In this document: piece by piece, positions 38,267 to 64,000 of the stretch
Layout of the letters: each line of letters opens with the position of its first letter
Numbering within the stretch: position 1 is the stretch's first letter
Assembly (NCBI GenBank): GCA_963978895.1
Contig: OZ022246.1
Location: 1,433,605 to 1,497,604, forward strand
Direction of reading: 5' to 3'
From: Erpobdella octoculata
Taxonomy: Eukaryota; Annelida; Clitellata; Hirudinida; Erpobdellidae
Length of the DNA stretch: 64,000 bases
Program-made: the position numbers and the translations under genes
Notes under the pieces: model-generated
What the model was told of the DNA's origin: nothing
Database searches by the model: none
Seen by the model: the letters and a program-made list of their open reading frames with translations, nothing else

Positions 38267-41200
38267 TTCATGAAACCTTGAAAATGCAGATTGTCAAGTA
38301 ACTACATCAGATAAACACAGTTGAAAGTAGATTTTAATAATTTTAGTCATAGTTATAGTCGTTACGCCATTATACTACAATAAATTAATAGGTGCATAAT
38401 CCCATGTCGTGGATTTCTTATTATTGTCATGTTTGCGTGATGGACGAGGTTTAAAAGTGCATTTTTTTATTAAGAACGTTAGCTGCTTTTAAGATTCTGT
38501 TTATTTCGTAAAATGAGCGACAAAAAGGCGCAGCGTCCAGATCGCGTCGATCGATTCAGATAAAGATAAACTAAACTGCCGAACAAATCGGATAAAAAAG
38601 CAATTTTTTCATCGTTGAAACGACGCACCGATCGTAAAAGTTTATTCTTATTTATTTCGGAGTCCAACGAGAAATCGCTCTCCAATGGCGGCACCATTTG
38701 CCGGGTTCGAACGTATATAGTCGTTGCCTCAGCGTCGATCTAACAACGAAACTCAATAATACTCGAAGAGACTCCAGCACAAATATTTACAAGGCATCAT
38801 CTATCCAATGAAACGAGATTATTATAAAATCAAATCTAGCAAAAACAGTAAACTGCTATAAAGTCCCTCACCTAGCTTCGACAATCGATTGATTAGACTA
38901 GAGAGAGTTTATCGCCACTGATAGCAGAGCCGCTGTGGCGTAGTCGAACATAGAGCGTACAATGGCTGAATTTACTTAAATTTACTGAACTACTAAGACC
39001 AAACTTCCTTCGGACCGTCAACAACAAAGACTGTAACACACTGTACCGCCGTTGTAGTATAGTATAAGTAGTATAGTGTAATTGTGAAAGCTGATTTGAG
39101 TGGCAGAGAGAGAGAGAGAGACATAACACAACACAAAGTGCACACGGACTTACTTACTTACTTCTTCTTCTTCATTCTCACTCGCTCTCTCTCTAGCTGG
39201 CATGCACACTCACACAACATGTACTGTAAACGTTCGGTCGGGCCTCTTTGTCCGTTCGTTCAGAGCTGCTTCGATTTTCGCAGGCCTTTCCTATAATGTA
39301 TGCGAGACCGATAGAGGGGCGTGTTAGCTAGTAGTTAAGGGTCTTAGTTCGCGGCCTGTGTCAAGCGTATTTTAAGTTGAACCCTATTTTCAGTTGAACC
39401 CAATTTACAGTTGAACCCAAATTTTCGACATCGACTTGACGATCGTTAGCTAGCTAACTAACTAGATAGATTTAAAAATTATTTTTCTAACCGCAAAGAG
39501 TCATCAGAGATGTTTTGAGTCAGCCGAATGTTTTAAAGCTAGTAAACTACAGTTAATTTTTATAATCTGACTATTAGCGGACTCGGCCTTAAGAGACTCG
39601 TAATTATACCAAGGTCGGAGAGGATAACAGACGAGCGAAATAAAGAAGAGAAAGCTGAACGCTCAGATACGAACTGGCGGATTTAACAGCGCACACGCGA
39701 GCACGCACCAACCAACAGCAAACTGATCTTCTTGTGCGCACTCGAAAATGAGGAGAAAAACAAGAAGGACCGATCGACCGGCCGACAGATAGACAGACAG
39801 AAGGAGGAAAGGAAGAGTGAGAGAGAGAAATAGAGAGAAAATGAAACGGAGCGCTGCGAGGAAGGAGACTGCCAAGAAGATCCATTCCAGACGAACGCTA
39901 GGATTTCCGCGTGCACACGTCTTGCAGGGTCCGTGATGATGCCTTGCTGCTGTGCAGAATGCTAACACCATCGGTCGATGAGTAATACTGCCGCCTATGG
40001 CAACCGCAATCAACCACGTTGTTCCCCCGATGTTTTTTTTTTGCAACGTCAGTGATCGCGCAAATTTGCGCTGGAGGACTTTGATTGTGATTACTTATTT
40101 CTGTCACATAATGTCAGCCGTCAACTTACTTTCTCTTCTTCTCCTTCATCTTTTTCTCGCTCTCTTCTCTTTATTAATTTCGCCGAGAACCCATCCCTGT
40201 GGAGTGGAGAGGGGAGGGTTAAGTAAGGCGAGGCTTTCTTTGATGTTCGATACGATTTTTACTCTCCTGATCGAACACGAATCGCTTCACCTGCCACCTG
40301 ATTTTCATTTCGCATTTTCATCATACTTCTCCTACGTGCGTAATCCAAAGTCCGCAAGGTACGCGCGAGAGCGACCGATGGAACGCCTTGTGCTTTTGAC
40401 GTATACTCGCTCATTCGCCGTCTGTTCTTGTTTACACATCCAACTAATTGAATATTTATGTTTACGTATTTTAACTGTAAACTGTAATATCGATTTAGCA
40501 CGTTAAGCACGACTAAAGGTGCCATTTTCGGCCCAATAAGCCGTTTGTAATTCTGCAAGTACCGTTCGTCTATCAATCGATCTTTTCGCACCGTGATTTC
40601 TGCCTATGAAATATAACATATGGCCACCATGATCATCGCACTTCCCCCCCCCCCCCGGAGTTGTTATAACTCTACTTGAGAGCAGTGAAAGATGGTATAA
40701 GGCGTACATAATTGCATTATACGGTCAAATCCGGTATTGAGTTTGCTCGAACAGGCGCTACATACAACAGAACTCAGAAAGAGAGAGCGCCAATGATGTT
40801 TTCGCACGTAATCGTTCTATCCTTTGTCGAGCACTAGCTAAAAAAATGGCGCATTTGCGTAGTTCGGCATTTCGGTAAACTGTCCTTAAAATTGTAGAAA
40901 CCTCGAGGCAGCGCACTGTCAATACAGGCTCCAACGACTGGCTTGACTCTCCGAAGAGTGTACAAGCACAAAGACACACACACACACACAACACGCATAC
41001 ATACGTACTACCTTATACGCCACTGGTTTCGTACGCAATCAATGTTCCACGCTGCGTTGTTGGCAACCACCGACGGGACTAGAAAAAGATAGCTCACCAT
41101 CAGCATCGGCGTTTTTCTTCCTTTCTTCCCCGACGGACGGATAAGAGAAAACAAGAGAAAGAAAGAATGAGCTTCGACTGGCTGACTCGCTCGATAACAT

Positions 41201-44200
41201 CCAACCAAAGCCAGCCAACAACTCTCTTTTTCTCTCTGACGCACGATGAGCGTGCACACACACACACAAGGCACACACACACCGCCTTAATATTGCCTGG
41301 TCTCGTCTAGAGGTATAATGCGAGTAGAAAAAAAAGAGAGTGCAAGTCTGCACAAGCCCGCCACACACAATATCCTCTCTTTTCTTCTCTGCGTTCAAAA
41401 CAACAGCTGAACGTACAGATAGACAGATAGCAGAGCCAGCCTGGCTCGGCTGATTGTGCACACACTTGAACGCTCTGTCATGGGATCTTTTGACTAGCAT
41501 GTGAGGGGGCTGCTTCTTACTTTAACCCGCGGGCCTCAGGGTTGTTGTTCAAAGAAGTGGTGAAACGATAATTGTCTATTATTAATACCAATTATAGTTA
41601 CGTTTGGTCCGAATCAGCTGTTTTTCTTCCTTTTGGCGTGTTGTTAACGACAGAGAGAAGTCCGATCTATAATATTTAACTTAATCTATTTTTTGAAACG
41701 AAAGGTCGCGCTTGCCATCCCTGATTATGAGCTGCTTGAAATCGATTCAAATCTGGATTGACCACAGTGGTTTGATACGATAATGAGTTTTCGATATCAA
41801 AAATATAGATAGGTATACTTGGTTCAATTATTCGAAGCAGTAATAAATACTAATAAATAGCGCGATGTGGTTTAACGCGTTCAGAAATGCAGAGACCCAC
41901 TGAATCGACTTTGAGTCTGAGTGTCTAATTTTCAGACCTACTTAGGTCTGTCAACTGCTAATTATAATACACGGCAACAATGTACAGACCACCACCACCA
42001 CTCACAGCCACAGTCACTCATCAAACAAACCGACTATATCGGATGACGATCAGAGAATCGCTCCTCTCTTCATCCTCACTCAGATAAATGCAAAGTGCAC
42101 GCAGGCAGAGCCAGCCAGCGGCGTTTGTTGTGCAGTATCGACGTGAAAGAGTGAGGCAGGCATCACATCATCAGCAATGCAGAAAACCAGCTCGAAAGAC
42201 GAGAAATTTACATAAACCTGATGAACAAAGGCACGCTGGCATGTGAGAAGCGAGAACGGGCTAGCTAGCTAGCTGGCTGTGTATAGTCGCTCTCGCTCGC
42301 GTCCGTGCTTTCGGCTGTTCTGCCATTTTCCCAAAGGGGTAACGGCTCAGAATAGGTATATTTATATGTATAATATAGGTTCTCTGTTTTATTAGCTAAC
42401 TGGCCTGATTTGAAAAATGGTTTAAAAAGTAACTCTGCCTTAGTGTTTTAAATATGTCAGCGTATTCACAGATTGCAGTTTTCAATCAATTGCAAAAAAT
42501 AAGTCTATGGTCTAGCTTTGGGTGAGGCCGTTAGTTCTTTGATCGATTTTGTTTATTGTATTGCGTATGACAGTTCGCCACTCATCAGAGGAGAATTGAC
42601 ACAGATGTTTTCATTATTTCTTACCGGCAGATATTTATGCGTTTCTTTCCCTGCTGAATATGTCTACCTACTATTCTGTTTTCAGATTTTATCAAGGTTC
42701 CCATTAGGGCCTAAGGCTTAGGGGTATAGACGTCCCACTGTAGTTTTACCCATACCTCCCAGTCTACCAGTGCACATGTTTAAAAAAACTACTCCTGTTC
42801 TGTTTCAAATATTGACCTGGTTGGAGCATGTGCTTGTTTCAGCAGGAATAAATTATCAATTATTATTATTATTTCCATCAAATATTTCCACCACAGGCAA
42901 CTCAAAATGAATTGATTAAGCAAACCGAAATTACTAATGTCTAAAATAAAAATTTATGAAATCTTGTCGATTTAGAATTATGTAATGTTTGAAACAAAAT
43001 AAATCTCATTCTACGGCTGTAATTTGACGCGGCTTTCTACATCTCACAACACCTCTCTCAACCTCACTTAAATTCTCTAATTAAATTCCGAACATACCCA
43101 TCCCTGTTTGGATTTATTTACCGGATGAAGTTCAAGGTAGTATATACCGATGTCAATCATGCCGATAGAGGACTTCCCTTCCCGAAAGAATGTTGCGTCA
43201 TACGGGCAGCAAGTCAGCTAGGAGTATTAAATAAATAAAAAAAATACTAGCTACAGGATCAAGGTTAATGAATCGACAGCAGAGGCGCTTCAACTTTGGT
43301 TTTAAAATTTGGGGTCAAGGACTGTGATGAGCCCCAGAGCCCCACTAATACCCGTTATTCAATTGACATGTTCTTAAATTTTCGAGTATATTTTGAGTTG
43401 CGTTAAGCGCTTCGATTAATCTACCAATGTTAGACTGAATATATGCATCTGCGTTTGTTGTTGCATGCATAGCTGGCTAGCCTACTGTCCATGGACGCCT
43501 CTAAAATTTGTATTATACAAACGTCGTTGGCCTGTCAGGGTCACAAGAAAATAAAAACAAACATGACAGGAAACAGTCGCATAACAATCAAATCCGAAGT
43601 GCCCGTGGTTGAAGTAAATACTTAAACTATTGTCGAACAGTCTCAGGCGTTTGTTAGAGTTAGGATATCATAAAGCTAACCAGGCTCATAACGAACTATC
43701 AAGAATTTTTCGACATAATCACATAATAAACAAGTAAATTAAAAACGAATTTTTAAAATCTTATATGTAATTAAAACACAAATTTTGCAATCAATTTTTT
43801 CTTATATTACTCTTTTATTTTATGTTAAAGTCGAAATATCTTAATTATATCGAAATATCGAAATTAATTAAAATTATATAAATTAATTGACTTATTGTAA
43901 AACTAATAATTGAATATTGCATTGTCTTCTATTTTGAGCATGTATGCAAAATTTGAAAAAATCTATCATCAGGAAGTGACTCAAAAATTGATTGCAAGAT
44001 TTGAAACAGACAGAGAAACAGAGACGACGAGTTAATAAAAGCATTGGTAATAATAATAAAAATATCATCAAAAAGCATCGAATTTAAATATCTCAACTAT
44101 TTTCATGAAAATTTCGTACACGCTTGAGAATCGCGGTCAGTGAGTGTGGTTCGTGTTAACTTGGTAAAATAGTCTGCCAGTCGGTTAGCGTTTTGTGGTC

Positions 44201-47200
44201 AAGAAAACCCTCAAGAAAACCTTCAAGAAAACCCTCAAGAAAACCCTCAAGAAAACCCTCGATAAAATCCTCAAGAAAATTAACTAAATTAATTGACTTA
44301 TTGTAAAATTAATAATTGAATATTGCATTGTCTTCTATCTTGAGCATGTATGCAAAATTTGAAAAAAATCTATCATCAGGAAGTGACTCAAAAATTGATT
44401 GCAAGATTTGAAACAGACAGAGAAACAGACAGAGAAACAGACAGAGAAACAGAGCCGACGAGTTAATAAAAGCATTGGTAAAAAATTAGTAAAAGAAAAC
44501 ATTGATAATTAAGCAGCGGGCACGGGTCGGTTAAAGTAAGTCGTTAAATATTAATCTGCATTTAGATATTCATGTTGTTATAATTCATGCACTGACGGTT
44601 TCGCGTGTGCGTTGCTTCAGCCGCAAAGACTTGACAGCAACAATCGTTATTATCACGGTCTCGTCCGTCTCCCGGTCTACAAGCAGGCTCGAATGTCATC
44701 TATCTCCGGCGCATTCATCAAACGCACCGGGCAGCAGCTGCAGACTGCAGACTGGTAACCGGAGAATGATTCTCCATCGTGCTATATCATCCAGTGTTCT
44801 GAGGCACTCTTCAATATCGTCACGATGGATCAATTTGTGGAGTTTCCTTTTATTTTATCGGTCACGAGAAATGACTCAGATGAAAGCGAGTGATTCACTT
44901 CATGACTTCGATTGACGTCGTGGCTGGGACTGGGGGAGAGGGGGTAAAATCCCCTTTATGTCTGTGAAGCATATTCGTTTATTACTTTTGTTTCTTTTTT
45001 ATTTGAACACAATGAAAATTCTTTATCGACGGCATCATTGGCCTAAGAGAAGTTTTAGCCCCCCCTGCCCCCGCCTCATACGCGGACGATATGAAACAGA
45101 TATTCATTTTGAACATCCAGCAGTCAAAAACTTAATTTAAAGGGTGCATTTTATCTTTTCTTAATACGTGCGTTTTCTTATTTGTATGAAATCGTGATTA
45201 CTATAAAGGTTTACTTAACTAAAATATAACATTATCTTCTGCATCTGTAACGTCCTTATTATTCTTAGCTGCAGACAGTTTATCTCGGCTTATCCGACCC
45301 AGCTGTGACCAAACCTGCCTCTGGATATCAAAATGCAAAACAGGCAAGCAACAGGTAGCCATTGATTGCTCCAAGCCAGATTCAGCTCAAGTGCAACTCT
45401 TACGCATGCATGGCACAGCATAACGACGATGTGAAGCCGCCAGCCGTCGCGACATTTAAATGACTGGCTAATTTAATACGGCTCATCGGCTAATCGCTCA
45501 GCACGGCTATCCGCACCGACACGCTTTGTTTTCGTGCACATTCATTTTTTAGATAGAAAGTGTAAATTGATTTATTTAATCTGACACTGGTGCTAATAAG
45601 TAGTAATACAATTCTAGAGCTGAAACAACGTATAACAATAATTTCTTAATTAAATAGATTCACAGACAGGAATTTCTTGCATTTTGGTGTCACCCCGCGT
45701 GCGATGGTGTCCCCCACGGGTGGACCGCACCTCCCGTACCCTTTTTAGTGACGCCACTGACTCCGAGTCTGAAACGATCTGTTCAACTCATAGATATCAT
45801 ATATCTATGGTTCAACTATTCGAATCTTTGCTATTTTGGACGAGAACACACTTTTTTAGAAGATAAATGTATTATGCATTGCACGTGTGGTATCAGTCGG
45901 TATATAAGTAGACTACATTCTCCCCAATATGTCAATAATATAATCTGGACACAGGGCGCATTCCTGCAACGCGATATATCACACGAGGTAACAAAATATC
46001 CACAAATTGTCACTACCTGGAACGTCCTATGATTAGCATGCCGATCAAATCTTCTACCGACTTATCAATATTCAGCAATTCAACGTGCTTGTGCTACTTA
46101 GAATATATATATAGCCGCAGAACAGAGGAAAAAGAATTTCAAAGCCAGCTCACCTGTCCGTGATATACCTGCGCATATAAGACGACGATTGAGTGTCTCT
46201 TGCCGATCGTTTGCGAGTCCTTAAGGAGGGTCGGACACAAAACTAACTAACAAAAGATCGTTTTGAAAAGGATTTTGGTGTACGCGACGGCTGAATACTG
46301 TGCCGAAGCGCCCGCAAAGCAGTTGCCTGCCTTTATCTGACGACAGATGTGAGTCTCTCCCTCTCTTTCTCTTTCTCTCTCTTTCTATCTGTCTGACAAC
46401 TTAGGCTCTTTCAACCGTCTCGTTTCTGCGACCTTGCTCTGTATCGTCAGCGAATCTGAGGTCCAGGAGAGATTGATTCTCTTGTCCATGACACAAGAGG
46501 ATATTTTTACGAGTATTTTTGTGCTTTTTAAAGTTTGTCATTTTACTCATTCTGAGTTTGTTTACCTGAAGCAGAATTGAAATACAAGTTCAACTTATTT
46601 CGGTTGCCAGACAGTATAACGTTATGCTGTCGAGCAGTGCCTCGCAAGTTGCGAGTCAAAACTCGAGACCGAGATCATCGCCTTGTCTCAAATTATTAAA
46701 TACTTGACTGTCAAATTTTTATACATATTAATTTTCTGCTTACAAAAACATTCTAAACATCTTTATTTTTTTTCGCATACAACAAAGATGCTAACAGTAG
46801 TAGAGGTGTCATGAGACCATATATATAGATTCTATATATATGATGAGACCAACGGATTCAGTCGCTAGAGCCCTGACCCCTGGCGAACGAAATGTTATGT
46901 TTCAGCGATAAATAAGAAACGCAATGCTCTCTAATCATAATCAGCGTGGAGAGCGCTTTTTGAAATTATCAACATTTGTTTTGTGATTAAATCAAGAAAT
47001 TAAAAATAAATATAGGAGAAGAGAGAATATAGTGGGGTTGATAAATACCAAGTTAATATTACAAAGTATCGTCTCAGTTCATAAGCATGTTTTTCTGTGC
47101 CTTCGATGACACTATTATTATTATTATAAAACACTTGCTACGAGAATAGCTTAATCTAAGGATTTATGGAGTCAATTTTTGAGACTCGATTTTACACTTT

Positions 47201-47389
47201 AATACCTCTTTTCTTTCATGACTTAAACGCTAGAGCATATCCAGGAAAAACATGGATAACTTGCAAGTAGGAATAAGGTAAGGGAACGGTGGTTGATCTC
47301 TTTGTATTGTAAGTTATGCTACCACAGTGAATGGATCTCGGACCATAGATCGGATTATCGAATTGATTTAGAGCAATAAACAAGAAACA
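38267..47389. other. Gene-poor 9-kb interval upstream of the zinc-finger gene
   Basis: No coding gene supported. From 38.5 to 42.4 kb the sequence is less AT-rich, with many CG dinucleotides, short GA and CA runs (39,102-39,121; 40,975-40,992; 41,255-41,282) and a C run at 40,644-40,657. This is the likely place for 5' UTR exons and promoter of the zinc-finger gene, but no exon could be fixed. The part from 42.4 to 47.4 kb is AT-rich, with a duplicated segment at 43.9-44.5 kb and a small inverted repeat near 46,818-46,842. Short minus-strand frames at 39.6-41.5 kb follow the simple repeats and look like chance. Confidence 0.5.
43883..44480 (+). repeat. Direct duplication of about 170-190 bp flanking a 12-bp minisatellite
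   Basis: Segments at 43883-44050 and 44288-44480 are near-identical, both running from AATTGACTTATTGTAAAA through GCATGTATGCAAAATTTGAA to GAGTTAATAAAAGCATTGGT. The second copy has extra GACAGAGAAACA units. Between them, at 44204-44279, is a tandem array of AAGAAAACCCTC-like 12-bp units. Confidence 0.85.
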
Positions 47390-47649
47390 TTTTGAAATGC
47401 AAGTTTTATTTGTTTAAACAAAAAATAGCCAACGTAATGTCTGTTAATTTAAATTAAACACGTTAGTCAATCAAAATTTTCAGTGGTGATTTCGTCGCCA
47501 GATAATCTGAAAATGAACAATACCAATTACAAGCTAATAAAATTCAATTCAATTCGGTAATTTATATAGCGCTTTTTTGGACTCTCAAACACACGTGAGC
47601 ACACCATACATATACCTAATGTACACATTACTGCATATACTTTATTACC
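47390..47649 (-). other. 3' flank of the A2M-like gene, possible 3' UTR exon
   Basis: AATAAA lies at 47641-47646, four bases past the stop. The stop is also followed at once by a possible donor (GAG|GTAATA). An acceptor (CATTTTCAG) at 47507-47509 and a second AATAAA at 47405-47410 would make 47506 to about 47390 a final, purely 3' UTR exon. Confidence 0.4.
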
Positions 47650-63495
<15,846 letters not shown>

Positions 63496-64000
63496 CTTGG
63501 TTAAATAAACTTATTATTACCTAATTTACTTAAAAAAAATATATTCTTTTACTGTAAAATAAATTTGTCTTTATTCACTAGAAAAAAAATAAAATAAAAA
63601 TTGCAAACTTATTACCTAATTTACTTAAAAGAAATATATTCTTTTATTTTAAAATAAATTTGCGTTTATTCACTAGAAAAAAAAATAAAATCAAAATTAC
63701 AAACTTATTACCTAATTTACTTAAAAGGAATATATTTTTTTATTTTAAAATAAATTTGCGTTTATTCACTGAAAATAAAATCAAATCAAAATTGCAAACA
63801 AACCAGCACTTTTAGAACTTTCGAGAAATCTGAATTTAAATAAAATAAAATCTTTATGAAAAACCATTTGGAATAAGAAATGCAAGATACGCTCAAGATT
63901 GTATGTTTTAGACACAGACCGTTGTTAAAAGTAAAATCATTGAATAAATCTCAGCGACTTCCCCCCATCTCCTTTATAATTTTAATTTACTTTCAGTAGT
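63496..64000. repeat. Tandem repeat of about 97 bp, three copies, in intron
   Basis: From 63508 to about 63800, three copies of a unit containing CTTATTACCTAATTTACTTA and GTTTATTCACTAGAAAAAAA. The remainder to 64000 shows no exon, so the next upstream exon of the A2M-like gene is outside the window. Confidence 0.8.

Noticed and set aside
39604..41500. Several 60-150 codon minus-strand frames upstream of the zinc-finger gene
   Set aside because: Compositionally biased Ser/Cys/Val-rich translations that follow GA and CA simple repeats; overlapping frames are equally open.

Overview
The window is eukaryotic nuclear DNA from an invertebrate animal. Genes have many short exons with GT-AG introns. 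Coding exons are GC-richer than the AT-rich introns and spacers. The DNA is full of microsatellites and transposon pieces (hAT, Penelope-like, MULE-like, SINE/LINE tails), and the gene set is animal-specific (inward-rectifier K+ channel, microcephalin, complement/alpha-2-macroglobulin family). I cannot name the phylum from sequence alone. Exon models were built by hand: I translated both strands, chose GT-AG junctions and checked that every exon phase matches the next.

Layout. 1-2.7 kb: a MULE-like transposon remnant; its terminal transposase exon lies between two inverted arrays of one 20-bp repeat. 3.9-4.5 kb (-): first coding exon of a Kir potassium channel. 7.0-8.5 kb (+): a small four-exon CS-domain protein. 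9.6-16.4 kb (-): complete 16-exon NOC2L, a 60S ribosome-biogenesis factor. 17.2-23.9 kb (+): complete 12-exon MCPH1, divergent from NOC2L across a 740-bp shared promoter region. 25.9-27.45 kb (+): a partial tandem copy of MCPH1 exons 3-7 that is still open. 28.5-38.3 kb (-): one five-exon gene for a 2,390-residue protein with about 35 C2H2 zinc fingers. 38.3-47.4 kb: gene-poor, perhaps its upstream regulatory region. 47.65-63.5 kb (-): 33 in-phase exons of a C3/alpha-2-macroglobulin/TEP-family protein whose N-terminus lies beyond the right edge. Its thioester motif has been replaced, and it lacks an anaphylatoxin domain and a C345C domain.

The genes are unrelated neighbours rather than a pathway: ribosome biogenesis (NOC2L), chromosome condensation and DNA damage (MCPH1), transcription (zinc fingers), innate immunity or extracellular scaffolding (A2M family) and ion transport (Kir). 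The most unusual items are the thioester-less complement-like protein, the in-frame MCPH1 copy, the MULE with minisatellite ends, two non-autonomous hAT-like insertions with perfect 8-bp target duplications, and the strongly biased codon use of the zinc-finger gene.
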